In this document: positions 11,007 through 22,623 of the stretch, piece by piece
Numbering within the stretch: position 1 is the first letter of the stretch
Layout of the letters: each line of letters begins with the position of its first letter
DNA from: Euptelea pleiosperma
Lineage: Eukaryota > Streptophyta > Magnoliopsida > Ranunculales > Eupteleaceae
Assembly: GCA_035048495.1 (NCBI GenBank)
Contig: CM068548.1
Span: 5,879,464-5,943,463 of the forward strand
DNA length: 64,000 nt
Direction: 5' to 3'
Notes under the pieces: model-generated
The model's input: the letters and a program-made list of their open reading frames with translations, nothing else
The model's database searches: none
What the model was told of the DNA's origin: nothing
Translations under genes and position numbers: made by a program

Positions 11007-11963
11007 GTAAAATGCTACTTTTCTTTGGGGAATGTCCCCATTTAGTGGACCCCCCATTTTTTAAAATTTAATTAGAATTATTTTGAAATTCACGGGGTCC
11101 ACTAACTGGTCGGACAGCGGGTCGATGATGATGGGCCCGGCTACTGGCCCACATGGATTGATGATGTCCATCGTCTCACAAGATGATGTGACAGACAGTC
11201 TGATGGCGATCGGAAGGATGGTGACTTGATTGGGACCCAGATTGGTAAATCGACGGATCTAGAGAGATCCAACGATCCGATTGAAGATCCAACGGTCAGA
11301 AAGCTAAGGGAGATGAGATAGAGCCGATGGGCAGGAGTTCTGGGGTTAGGTCAGTAGATTCGAGGACCGAGAGATGAAGAGAGAGAGAGAATAAGGAGAG
11401 ATGAGAGAGAAAGTATCAGAAAATGGAGATAAAAGTATTGGCAGAGGGTCTGGAACCCTGGTCTTCACTGTGACCATCCTCACGCTTCTCCAGTAGAGTA
11501 GACTATCATTCCTTGCTGACTCATGTGGCTTTAAACGCTTTGGTCCGTCTCTTGGTCATTGGCTCTCCTGCTCTCTTCGTTCTTTGGGCCGACTTTTTGG
11601 TCCTCTTATTCAGCCCATATTTGGCCCATATCTTCTAGTCATAGCATGTGGGCTCTTTAAGCTTTGATAATGGGCTTTCTTGATCGATGTGGGCTCGCAA
11701 GTCTCGAGAATTGTCCCGTCGGGGTTTCCTGCGACAGAAGAAGCGCGTAATGAGACTCTATCAGAATGACTTCATGTCTAGACTTCCAAAAATGTGTTTA
11801 ATGCATGCAAATATACCATTTCGTCCAGAAAAGTGTGTTCTACGCAACAAAAGAGACTCTTACGTAGAAAAGTAGATAAATAGAGCATTTTAACGTAGGA
11901 GAGTGTGAAAACGCTTAGAAGATAACAGTTGAAAATACGCACTTTTAAGCGAATATCAGTCAG

Positions 11964-12502
11964 CCGATCCTAATTTGACACATGCACCAGTTCATGGATC
12001 AAAACCTCCTCAAATCTAGGTTAATTTCACTAAAATATTATTATCCAAAGGATTAAAGTCTCAAAAGGACAAAAATCTTTGGGTTAGCTAAATTCTCTCA
12101 AATAAAAAATCTAGATGGTTCTATCTCATTTGAGAGAACATAGGGAACATCTCGCATAAGAGTTGTTCTACAACGATGTGAACTCTGATTAGCGGAGTGA
12201 GGTTGTACAAACTTGTGTAACACTTGAACTCACCACTTTCTACAAAAAAAAAAAAGATTTTTGAAAGCAAAAGAGAATTTTGTAGACTTTATGGCGAAGC
12301 GCATCTTTGGAAAATACTTCTTAAAAAACAAGCATGAGAGAAGAAGTCTATACACACATCTCGAGGTGAACATAAAACTCATCAATCGCATTTCGCAGGT
12401 AAGAAAAACATATAGTTCTTTTCTATTGTTCTTTTTCTTCATCCCAAATATACATATGGGATATCCTATACAATCCTATGCATACAAGTTGAGCTTATTC
12501 AT
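11964..12502. other. Unassigned AT-rich DNA between two LTRs
   Basis: No conserved ORF, terminal repeat or RNA gene recognised. It lies between the TSD of the solo LTR and the start of a copia LTR, so it is older flanking repeat DNA. Confidence 0.4.
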
Positions 12503-13790
12503 TGTAAAGAATATTTTCATATTGTAGTTTGGTGTATATTCCGTTTGACATAAAACATACATGTAACCATTCCTACGAGTGATAGTGTGGCTTTAAGGAT
12601 GTCGAGGTAAGCATACTTCATCAACTACGCGAAGACTAAAAGACGAAGACCGCAAGAATCAGATGGTTGACGGGTGAGTTATTTGAGTAACCGCTATTTG
12701 TTTGTTAAAGATCATGTCCACTCGCATAAGAAGGTAAGTGACTTAGTGGCCATAGAAATAGTATTTTTAAGATAAAATATATTATCTAAAACTTCTCACA
12801 GGACAGACCCAGGTCAAGGCTATCTCTAGAGCCTTAAAATTAACTAAGGGGTAGTTCAATCGATTGGACCTTACGGACAGAACTGCTTAAGAGTACAATC
12901 GATTGGAACGAGTACACTCAATTAGACCATCCGAGATAGAACTTCCCAAAAGGACAATCGATTGGACCATGAGTACAATTGATTAAATTGACGAACAGAA
13001 AACCCATCCGTACAGTACAATAGATTGGACCTTGTGTACAATCGATTGGATAAGTAGACCAATCGATTGGACCAGTTTTCAATTGATCAGACCACTCAGA
13101 ATGAGTCCAATTTCATATCCAATTTTCATGTTCGCACTACCCCATCACTAGCACGACTTAAGGCTTCAATACTCTTATAAATAAAGCCTCTCTTGAGCTT
13201 TATTTGACACAACTACAGACAACAAGAGAGAGTTATTGACTTCAAGCTTCATAGATCCTACGAAGAGTTGTGTTATTCAAATAACAAAACCCTAGTATTC
13301 TTTTTATTCCAAGTGAAAGGTTTTCTCTTCATTTCGATCATGGCCTAGATCTTTATCATTACCTCTACTTAGGTTTTCCCACTAAAATTTTAACTAATAA
13401 GCCAGAGAGTACCTCATGTGTCTCAACACTATTTGAGCAACGTTGGGGTTCAGGGTGTACTGAATTCTTCATAATTGGTAGAGACCGATGTGTAAGAATT
13501 AAGTTCGGAGTGTACTGGTCGATAGTAGGTTTGGGGAGTACCAAACTGAATAAGCTGCAAACGCTTCATGATTGGAAAGACACGCGTGGATTCGTAGCGT
13601 GGAGCCAAAGGACGTGGACGTATCGACAGTTGACCTTGACAAAGGTTGTATGTTATATGGAAACTGTGCTATGTAAGTAACTTCTCTATACTCATAACTT
13701 ACCAATTAGTGATACTTTCTGTATGGACGTGGTGTTGTGGTATTCTTTGGCTAAGGTTTCCACGTAAAAAATTGCAAGAAAATTCTAGAT
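12503..13790 (+). repeat. 5-prime LTR (3-prime truncated) of decayed copia element
   Basis: It starts TGTAAAGAATATTTTCATATT like the solo LTR at 3154 and follows it through the ATCGATTGG array (about 12850-13090), the TATA box and the TGGACGTGGT..GGTTTCCACGTAAAAA region. The normal LTR end and the initiator-Met PBS are missing: sequence passes directly into gag-like DNA at about 13790, so a deletion spans the LTR-gag boundary. Confidence 0.75.
13176..13183 (+). promoter_or_regulatory. TATA box of the 12.5-kb copia LTR
   Basis: TATAAATA at the position matching the TATA boxes of sister LTRs, about 85 bp after the ATCGAT array. Confidence 0.55.
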
Positions 13791-15700
13791 TTGAAAATCT
13801 ACTAACCATGGGAAAAGCAAACAATGATAGGAGAGGACTTGGCTATAATAAAAAATCTTCTAGAAGCTCTAACTCTAAAACTATGTGAAAGCTACACTGG
13901 TTTCAACCCTAAATGCACAGTCGAAAAAATTGAATATCATTTGCCATTACTATAGACATTTTTGACATATAAAATACAACTCTCTTGTTCTTAAAAAGAA
14001 GTTAGAATTTTTAAGAAAAATGAAAAAAAAAATCGGAAAATAAATCAAAGAAAAAGAATTGTTTGTTAAAGTAGATACTTTAAATGCAAGAGCTAGATCC
14101 ATGAAAGAAGACAATGATAACTCTCTAAAATCAATCTAAACAACAAGAAAAACAATGATAAATCACTTGTAAGAAGTTGGGGTAGAAAAATAAATAAAAA
14201 ATACTTAGTTATTTCAATCTCTAAGTGGTATTTTGGATAGTGGATGCTCCAGACACATGACTGGAGAAAGATCTCATTTTTGCTCTTTCGATAAATGCCA
14301 AGATAGTGATGTTATTTTTGGTGATGGTAGTAGTGTTAAAATAATTGGTAGAGAGAGTATTTAAGGTTCAGAAATACTTAATATTGAGAATGTATTGTGT
14401 GTGGATGGTTTGAAACATAACCTTCTAAGTATTAGTCAAATTTGTGACAAAGACCACATATACAAGTTCGCTAAAAAAATGTGAAATCATAGATAAGAAG
14501 TCTAATAAGGTTATCGTTCAAGGTAATAGAACTTCTGATAATTGTTATGTCTTTGAAATTAGTAGTTCCATTAAATACAACATGGCACAAACTAATGAAG
14601 TCGAACTTTATCACCAAAGACTAGGAAACATAAATTTCAAAGACTTAGTGAAGATTAGTAAGAAGGAATTATTTAGAGGAGTCCCAAAATTAAATAAAAA
14701 TTATCAAATTATCTGTGGGTAATGTTTAGAAGGAAAACAAGTTAAAAACCTACATAACAAGGATAAAAATATTTGAACCTCTAGAATTCTAGAATTATTA
14801 TATATGGACCTTGTTAGACCTAATAGGATAAAAATTCTTGGAGGAAAAAGATATTTCTTGACTTTAGTTGATGATTTATCTAGATTTACTTGGGTAGCCT
14901 TTCCAAAAGAAAAATCTGAATTACTTGAGGAATTAAAGGAAATATGTAAAAGGGTGCAAAATGAGAAGGGATTGTTTGTTCTTAGGATTAGAAATGACAA
15001 TGGAAAAGAATTTGATAATCATAAATTCAGAGTATTGAGAGAAAAATGGATTTACAAGAGGAACAGGTGATTAAACGTTGTTTACCAAGAAAATAGATAA
15101 TGGAGTGTTGATAACCTAGATATATGTTGATGATATAATCTTTGGCTCAACTACTGAAAAATATGCTTTAGAATTTGCTCAACTTATAAAATCTGAATTC
15201 TACATGAGCATGGAAGGTGAACTGAATTGCTTTCTAGGACTTCAAGTAAAATAATTACATAATGGAATCTTTCTTTCCCAATCTAAATATTCTAAGGAAT
15301 TAATAAAGCAATTTGGTCTAGAATCATCAAAATCTTCACAAACTCTCATTATTTACCAAGGATTTAATTGGAAAATTGGTCGATCAGACGCTCTATAAGA
15401 ACATGATTGATAATCTTCTCTATCTCACAACGAGTAGACCCGATATTGCCTTTAGTATAGGAGATTGTGCTAGGTATCAATCTGATCCGAAAGAATCTCA
15501 TCTATTTGTTGTTAAGATAAGTATTTAAGTTGTCAGTGGTACCATTGAATATAATTTTTGGTATACTCTTCAGACTAATAATAAAATTGTAGGTTATTCA
15601 GATGCTGATTGGACAACAAATTCTGATGATCAGAAAAGCACCAGTAGTTGGTGTTTTATATTGGTAATTGTTTGGTATCTTGACACACAAAGAAACAAAT
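13791..15700 (+). pseudogene. Ty1/copia gag-pol remnant (zinc knuckle, PR, IN, RT, RH pieces)
   Basis: A heavily broken copia polyprotein in plus orientation. Recognisable in order: degenerate gag zinc knuckle (CHYYRHF.HIKYN, about 13930-13980); aspartic protease LDSGCSRHMTG with the catalytic Asp codon at 14236-14238; GAG-pre-integrase ELYHQRLGNINFKDL (about 14600-14650); integrase core MDLVRPN, TLVDDLSRFTWVAF and RNDNGKEFDN (14804-15050); then a jump to RT IYVDDIIFGST (about 15120-15150) and FLGLQVK; and RNase H SRPDIAFSIGDCARYQSDP and VGYSDADWTTNSDDQKS (about 15425-15640). The integrase catalytic Glu region, the integrase C-terminus and most of the RT are deleted. TAG at 15117-15119 and TAA at 15252-15254 sit where copia RTs carry Gln (QIYVDD, QIKQ). 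Not functional. Confidence 0.88.
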
Positions 15701-15925
15701 ACCATCAAAATATCCAAATATCATAAATAAAGTTTCCAAACGATACCAACTGTGATTATCAACCAAAAACACCAAAAACAAGACCATCTAACCATCTATC
15801 AAGATGATTAGTTGTCTATACTAACTGGAAAAAATTGAAGAAAATATTCAAATAAAGTTTCAATTAATTTAGTCAGTATCCAAATGAAATTTATTCAATC
15901 GAACACACACCGATAGACTTCATCA
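15701..15925. other. Non-coding link between two copia remnants
   Basis: AT-rich. It probably represents DNA downstream of the RNase H of the minus-strand copia remnant, since that reading frame ends near 15926. No LTR end or PPT clearly seen. Confidence 0.35.
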
Positions 15926-16595
15926 GATATTCAAATCTGAGAGAGTCTAAGGGTTTGATCAAAATATCTGCAAGTTGAATTTATGTTCACATATTCTAAT
16001 AAAATTATCTGATCTTCAACCAACTCTTTAATAAAATGATGTCTAATATCTATGTGCTTTGTCCGAGAGTGTTGTACAAGATTTTTAGAAATACAAATTG
16101 CACTTGTATTTTCATAAAATAAATTGATAGTTCCTTAGGTAATTCCATAATCCAAAATCATTTGTTTCTTCCAAATTAATTGTGCACAGCAACTGCCAGC
16201 AGCAATATATTTTACTTCTACAGTTGATAAAGACAAAGCATTTTGTTTCTTGTTGTGCCAAGCTACCAAATAATTGCGAATATAAAAAGGTTAGGATATT
16301 GGCACCCGCATTTTCGCTCAGAAAACCCACTTGCTCACCAAATCCACCTAAAAAACTCCATAACTCTTTACACCTAAATCACTCTTAACGCCCCCACCAA
16401 AACCCCAAAAAAAGTTATAGACACAGAAGAGAAGAAGAAGAAGATGAGAAGGAGGAACAGGGATGCCAATAAGCTCCACCACTCCCTCCATCTCTCCATC
16501 TCTCTCCCTCTTTTTCTCTTCGCCTCTCTCACCCTTTCCTTCTCCCTCTCATTCTCTTTCTCTCTCTCTATCTCTCTCATCCTCTCTCTCTCTCC

Positions 16596-16630
<35 letters not shown>

Positions 16631-16800
16631 ATTCTCTCGCTCTCCCTCGCTCTCTCTCCCCCCTCTCTCACTTTCTCTCTCTTCACCCTTACCTTCTCCC
16701 TCTCGGTTCTGTGCGAGGCCAAGTATGGCATGGTTGCCGAGGGCTGGATAGACCCGAGAGGGAGAGGGAGAAGGAAAGATAAAATGAGAGAAAGTGAGGA

Positions 16801-16845
<45 letters not shown>

Positions 16846-17245
16846 TGTACCTATGGCGACGGCGACCTCCGCCTCCTCCTTCTTCTTCTTCTTCTTTTTT
16901 TATCTTTTTTAGGGTTTTGTTTGGGTGCGTGGTATGAATGAAACTAGGGGACATTTTTATAATTTTTTGGGGGGGTTAAGTGGGTTTTCTGAACAAAAAC
17001 ACGGGTGCCAATATCCCGACCCATATAAAAACACCCACCAATGCTGTTTTTTCGATCATTGACATTTCTTGCCCAATCAGTATCCGAATAACCAACAATT
17101 TCACTATTAGTCTTAAGAGGATACTAGAGACCGTATTCAATGGTATCACTGACATACTTAATAATTCTCTTAACTTAGAGAAATGAGATTCCTTCGGATC
17201 AGATTGATACCTAACATTGAAAAGTACATATTTTGTAGTTGTCAA
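15926..17245 (-). pseudogene. Ty1/copia RNase H remnant, minus strand, split by a Mutator-like insert
   Basis: Reading the minus strand, 17032-17240 gives RYQSDPKESHFSKLR, VGYSDTDWARNVNDRK and IGGCFYM. After the 734-bp insertion the same domain resumes at 16279 down to about 15930: WHNKKQNALSLSTVEVKYIA, AGSCCAQLIWKKQ, AICISKN and HSRTKHIDIRHHFIKE. Together they cover most of a copia RNase H including its C-terminal extension. Frameshifts occur, and nothing upstream (RT) is present beyond 17245. Copia assignment is secure from these motifs. Confidence 0.85.
16289..17022. mobile_element. Non-autonomous Mutator-like element, 734 bp, 9-bp TSD ATATAAAAA
   Basis: Identical 9-mers ATATAAAAA flank it (16280-16288 and 17023-17031), and the copia RNase H frame resumes across the gap. 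Arms: GGATATTGGCACCCGCATTT..CAGAAAACCCACTT at the left against the complement of AGTGGGTTTTCTG..CGGGTGCCAATATCC at the right, about 45 bp. The core is a CT-rich block (about 16490-16680) and a (GA)n run (about 16805-16845), so the overlapping long ORFs are low-complexity artefacts. No transposase. The 9-bp TSD and long TIR point to the MULE superfamily. Confidence 0.85.
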
Positions 17246-17355
17246 ATTCCATGAAAAATTGAGTACTTGTACTAGTTGGGTTGGGTTGGGTTGGTTGTTC
17301 TAAGTTATGACCGCTCATAGATTGTCGGAAGAGACATTGAAGATGGTATGTTAGC
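17246..17355. other. Short flank with GGGTT repeats
   Basis: Contains a TTGGG-repeat tract (about 17275-17300) and the left TSD TTAGC (17351-17355) of the gypsy element. No gene. Confidence 0.5.
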
Positions 17356-20300
17356 TGAAATTAGGTTTTTTTCCGCGTCGTTGGTTACGGAAACCCTAAA
17401 GTTCAACAATATTCGTAATTTCTCCGATTTGGTTCACTTAATCTGCAAAAAATGCAGATTTGCACAGTGGCTCGTGTCGGGTATCGTCCGCACTCGGGGT
17501 TAGGGCAAATAGGAACAATAATAACAGAAAATGCTGAGAATTTATGGAAGGGTGAGAATGGTGATATGATCGATTTTTAAAACATTCTTTTTGAATGAGA
17601 TTAATGAATTATTTGAGCAGGAATAAAAAAGAATAGAAAATTCCAAATAATAAAATTCAACTCAATTTATTGAATGATCAAACGAGTTTACAAAAATTTA
17701 ACAAATAAAGCAAACACTAATTTGGAAAGCAAATAATTGAAATTAAACTCAAAAGTAATATAGAGAGAGAAAATCAGAAATTAAGGAGAGAGAAAAAGTG
17801 AGATAAATTTTTAGAGAGAGAAAGTACTAACTTGACCTAGAGAGAGAAAGCAATGTAGAGAGAGAAAGAAGAGAGAATGAGAGATAAAATGAAAGAATCT
17901 AGAGAGAGAAATAAGGTTTAAGAGAGAGAAAATGAAATGAAGAGAGAAGGTTGAGGTTACCTTGGATTGCCAGCCACATGGTGAGATGGAATGTGCTGCC
18001 CTGGAGTAAAACGTTGCCTGTTGGAATGGTGCAAGTGTGAAGGAATGATCAGTGGTGTGGAAGGTGACTACGCAACAAGTAGGCAAGCCGTGGAGAATCC
18101 AGCAACAACGGAGATCTTTCAAGATGAAAGAAGGTGGTGATCTTGTTAATCTGAAACTCGGTGGTGGTGGAAGGAGGTTGCTGGCCGGAGTGTAAACCAG
18201 AGTTGTAGGTACAGGCTGGAGGAAGAGAAGGGTGACCAATCTGCTACTGGAGGCATCAATGTGTGGTGCCTGAAGTTGGAGGTGGAAAACCGGTGGTGGA
18301 AAGTGCATGCAGTCCGGTAACTATGAATGTCGGATTGTGATGCAAAGAGGTGCACTCCTAGATGGATTCGGGGTATAAGGAGGCATGGGATGCAACACTT
18401 GTGGCACCCGTGACTGGTGGTGAACCAGTAAGGTGAGAGGAGAATGGGTTGCCGTTCGGGTTGGAGATGCAGGTGCAGCCACGTGGGTTTTTGTTGCAAG
18501 CCGGTGTTGATGGGTTCAACACCAGTAAAAAGAAATCAACCTACTGGTATCGGCACAGCACAGGTTATTGCAACACGGTTCTAAAGGTCCAGCAAGGTTG
18601 CTGGTTGTGGCCAGTGATTAAAGGCAATCCGAAGGTGGCTGGTGCATCCAAGAAGATGAGTTGCAGCCAAGATGGTGGGACGGTGATAGAAGAAGGGTGG
18701 AGCAAGTTGCTGGGCGTTAGGGATAGGACTGTGTACGTGGTTGCAGACCAAGGTGGTCAGCAACCTGTTTAAGGAAAGAGGAGAGGTTAAGAAGGACGGC
18801 TTGAGAGGGTAAATCAGCAATGGTGGTCGCCGGACTGGTGAGAGAGCGCCGGAGCTTGCAAGTTCTTAGAAATATGGTGGAGAAGATGATGAATAGTAAC
18901 TGGAGAGAAGGGGAGACGAACCAAGTTGCTGGTTCGTTGAAAGAAGAAGAGGGAAAAGGGATCGTGATGGAGGGATTGGAGAGGCTCAAAGAGGAGCTCG
19001 TGATGGCTGATGTTCTGTGATGGAATTGGCCGGAAGTTGCAGGTGGCAACTCCGGCGAGTAGAAAATTGAGGAAGGAAGAGAAGAAAAAGAAGAAAAGAA
19101 TGAGAAGAAAAAGAAGAGGGAAGGTGAAGCAGGTTTGGAGGTGATATTGTAGCCGAACCTGCTGGTCCTGTTGTTCCGATGGTGAAACAAGGTGCTGGCT
19201 AGAGTTGCAATGGCAAGAAACTAGTCGAAACTCTTGTAATGGTGGATCTGGAGGTGGTGACAATCTGTGATGCTATACAGGTGAGGAGGACCCCGAAAAG
19301 AGCACCTGCAAGTGCTTCTTTTTCTGGTGTTCACAATTACACGGTGATCATGGAGATGAGGTGTTCGCCGGCCGATGTTGCAGGTTGCAACTCCGGGGGG
19401 GAAACAAAATAAAGAAGAAGAAGAAGGAGGAAAAGAGAAAGAGGAGATGGAAGAACATGAGGGAGGGAACCAACTTGAGAGAAGGATTTCTTCTCTTTTT
19501 GTAGAATGAGGAGAGTCGTGAGTTGGGTTGAGAGATATGGGGAGTTAGTTAGATAGTGATAACGATGGGGTGTAAATCATGGAAATGATGGGGAATTGGT
19601 CATGTGGAGACCGATTCTTCATTGTTGATGCTAATATGGGCTTGGGTTCATGGGCTTATAAGTGATTGGGCCTTTTGTAAGTGCAGGCCTTGGGGGTCCA
19701 AGGAGAGTGGGCCACTTGGCCATAGGTTATGTGGGTGAGATGGTATGTGGGTTTGGTCCATGTGTGGATCGGCCATAGGCCTTGGATGTTAATGGGCCAA
19801 GAAATGGTGTCAGGCCATGGGTTATAGAAAGAATAGACCATAGACCTGCTAGTGGGCCGAAGGAATGGCCAAGATAAGATAAGCATTAGATCTAGAGAGA
19901 TCCAACGGTCCAATAGAAGATCTAACGGTGGAAAAACCACATGAGATGGGATAGAGCTGGAGGAGGGGGATTATAGGTTAGATGATGGAGATCGAAGGGT
20001 TAAGATGATCGATCTAAGGATCGGATGGTGAGATATAGGCAATTCGATCATGGAGAGGGGGATCGGATGGTAGATCTAGGGATCTAATGGTAGGATGAGA
20101 TGATCTACGGGTTAGATATTGGAGTCTAGAGAGATAAAGAGAGAATTAGGAGAGAGGAGAGAGAAAATAATACAAAACAAAGGCAAAAGAGCTGGCGGAG
20201 GGTCATGAACCCTGATCTTCAATGTAATCTTCAGTAGGCTTTACCAATTACGTAAGCCGTCATTTTATGTCAGTTGGTGCGGCTTTGAATCACTTTGGCC

Positions 20301-20711
20301 CGTCTCTTGGTCTTCAGCTTTTCCTCTTTCTTGGTTCATTATCTGGCTCTACGATCCTCTGACTTGACCCGTACTTGGCCGGTATCTTCTTGTCATAGCT
20401 TGTTGACTCCTTAAGATTTGATACTAGACTTCTATGGTTGATCGTAGGCCCGCAAGTCTCGAAAATCGCCCGATCAGGTTTCCTGCGAGAAAAGCACGTA
20501 ATGAGACTTAATCAAAACGGCTTTATATCTAGACTATCCGAAATGCGTATATTTTATGCAAATAGCCAATTTTCGTTTAAAGATTGCGCTCTACGCATTG
20601 GAAGAAACTCTTACGTGAAAAAGTCGACAAAAAGACAAGTTTTACGTAGGAGAATGCGACATTGCTATAAGGATAATGGCTTAAAATAAGCACTTTTGAG
20701 CGAATATTACA
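17356..20711 (-). repeat. 3-prime LTR of the Athila-type element
   Basis: It runs TGAAATTAGG .. GAATATTACA on the plus strand (TG..CA on either strand) and is 3356 bp. It aligns along its whole length with 29734-33088. It contains GAGAGA-rich tracts, two GTTGCAG stem-loops (19032-19053, 19374-19394) and long chance ORFs on both strands that are repeated in the other LTR. Confidence 0.95.
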
Positions 20712-20722
20712 ACCCCCAACTA
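20712..20722 (-). promoter_or_regulatory. Polypurine tract (plus-strand primer) of the Athila-type element
   Basis: The minus strand reads AGTTGGGGGT directly before the LTR start TGTAATATTCG. Position and composition are those of a PPT. Confidence 0.8.
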
Positions 20723-21444
20723 GCATATTGACAATCCTTGGCAATTATTGCGAAATAAGTGAGCTAAAAAGGGCTTGGCAGAACATGCTAGAAAACTTAT
20801 TTGCATTACTCAGAAAAATTCCGTTTTGTCCGATTATTTCAAGGATGCAAGAAATCATTCACAAATTAGAACTAATCAGCAAAATACAACACTTCTACAA
20901 ATGGACCTTCAAACAAAAGATTACTCAGACTCAGTGTGTGTGTGTGTTCAACATCATCCTTATCTGGTAGTAGAGATATTTGGATCTCCTTAGAGAATCT
21001 ACGCCTCGACCTCAATCCTCACTTGTATACCACTCAGAAGTGAATCACTCAGAAATGGTTTTATACTTTTCTCTCAAACTATATGTGAGGAGATGAATAT
21101 AAAAACTGGCAAACGTCTCACATATATAGTTCTTGAATGGAGGGTATAAGAAGATTTAAGATCTCATGATTGGAATGTCATATCACTTAAAAACGTCGGA
21201 TCAAACTCTATAATTTCTCTTTTCTCCATTCTCCACACTTGATGATCGTACAAATCTAGAATCAAATAGGACTTGTATAGGTTGTATTAAGGCTTAGGAT
21301 AAGTTCAGAAAAGAAGGATATTCTGGTATTCAAAAATTCTGAGAGGGTATCTCACTATTCTTTGCAATTTTTCCCAGGGGTAATATTTTCTTGATTTTTC
21401 TTCTTTCCTTTTTCCAATTTCTTTTTCGTTTCATTCTTTCTTCT

Positions 21445-21491
<47 letters not shown>

Positions 21492-22623
21492 CAGCACAAA
21501 CCATTTGTTTTCTTTTCTTTTCTTGGTGTAATCATATCAAATACTCTTTGATCCCTCTCAGAAGTAGGTTATCGTATTGAACTCTTTTTGGGATTGGGTT
21601 TTTGGTTGATGGGTTTAACAAGAAAAGGTTTTCATCAAAAGGCTCAAAAATAGTTTCTAATGGTATAGATGTTAGGGAAGCTAAAAAGTCTGATTGGTTA
21701 GAAAGATGGCCTATATCATTTTCTAGGATTTGTTCTTTCATCTTCGATGTCTCGAATGGATATAGAGAAGGTTCTTTATGTAATAATCCAAATTTGATAT
21801 CGTTCTAAGTTCCATGACCAAAGCAAGGTTTAATGAGATCACTCAATGGAAATATTAGGGGACTAGAAGAATTATGAGTCATCTTGTGACTTAGAATAAT
21901 TTTATAACCCTCAGAAATAATGAAAAGCTCAAAAGCTCACTGGGTTAGGTCTCCACAATTGTTCTTCTTGGATCTCTGGATAATCTAAACTTTGGATAAT
22001 TCTGACGTTGATATGTGAACATTTTTGCTGAATCTGAGCTTTCAAAGATTTTTCAATCCACTGTAGTAATGTTTGCTTTCAAACTGAATGAAGAGCTAAT
22101 AAGTGATTTTTCAAAACAAACATCATTTTCAATAAATAGACTTTCCGAAAATTTTGTACTCATCATTGTAAAGGATTTGAAAAGCATTTCGAAAGTACTC
22201 AGAAAACTTTATAAGACATAGGTTATCACCCCAAAAATACATCTTTTTCTCATTTTTCTCATAATTTTTTTTTTAATAAAGACATGAGTTTTGATAAATC
22301 CCCACCCCCAACTGAAATACAGCACCGTCCTCGGTGCTCAGACCGGGACAAAAATGTATGAAAACTCTGAATGTGATGCATGTTAGAGGAAGAGTTATAC
22401 CAGTATGGCTGATATTTGGTGATACCTAATGGTAGTGAGAGGAATTGTACCTGTATAGCCATAATAATATATGAAATATAAGAATTATGCATGAGACTCA
22501 ATGACTTCTAGGAATACCGGAATTGCCTTTCCGAAAGTGCTAAGTTTTATGTCTTCAGCCAGACACAACGGGGGTGAAATTCACCCCCAACTAAGTTGGA
22601 GCTCAGAGAGACTGACAGAAACA
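20723..22623 (-). other. Post-pol region of the Athila-type element, no env-like ORF
   Basis: In Athila elements an env-like ORF often follows pol. Here 1.9 kb after the pol stop holds no ORF over about 90 residues on the minus strand; the largest (21532-21741, 22259-22501) match nothing I recognise. It contains a run of 45 T (21447-21491) and two extra copies of the TTGGGGGTG motif (22301-22313, 22583-22592). The phrase GAGCACCGAGGACGGTGCTG on the minus strand (about 22323-22342) resembles the conserved non-coding post-pol segment of Athila/Tat elements. Confidence 0.6.

Larger units (their letters stand above)
9174..11958 (-). mobile_element. Solo LTR of the Athila-type family, TSD GTCAG
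   Basis: Both ends match the LTRs of the complete gypsy element: left TGAAAGTAGGGTTTTTCCGC, right ACTTTTAAGCGAATATCA. Identical 5-mers GTCAG flank it at 9169-9173 and 11959-11963. At 2785 bp it is shorter and clearly more diverged than the 3.36-kb LTRs. It contains (AGA)n at 10635-10712, (AT)n at 10965-10996 and four GTTGCAG..CTGCAAC stem-loops. The long ORFs seen on both strands here are purine/pyrimidine-tract artefacts. Confidence 0.88.

Noticed and set aside
16444..16954. Several ORFs of 60-125 residues on both strands
   Set aside because: They are Ser/Leu/Phe or Glu/Arg strings from CT and GA simple repeats inside the non-autonomous Mutator-like element.
17811..19263. ORFs of 107-165 residues, repeated at 30188-31711
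   Set aside because: They lie in the gypsy LTRs, overlap on both strands, are low-complexity, and recur only because the LTR is duplicated.
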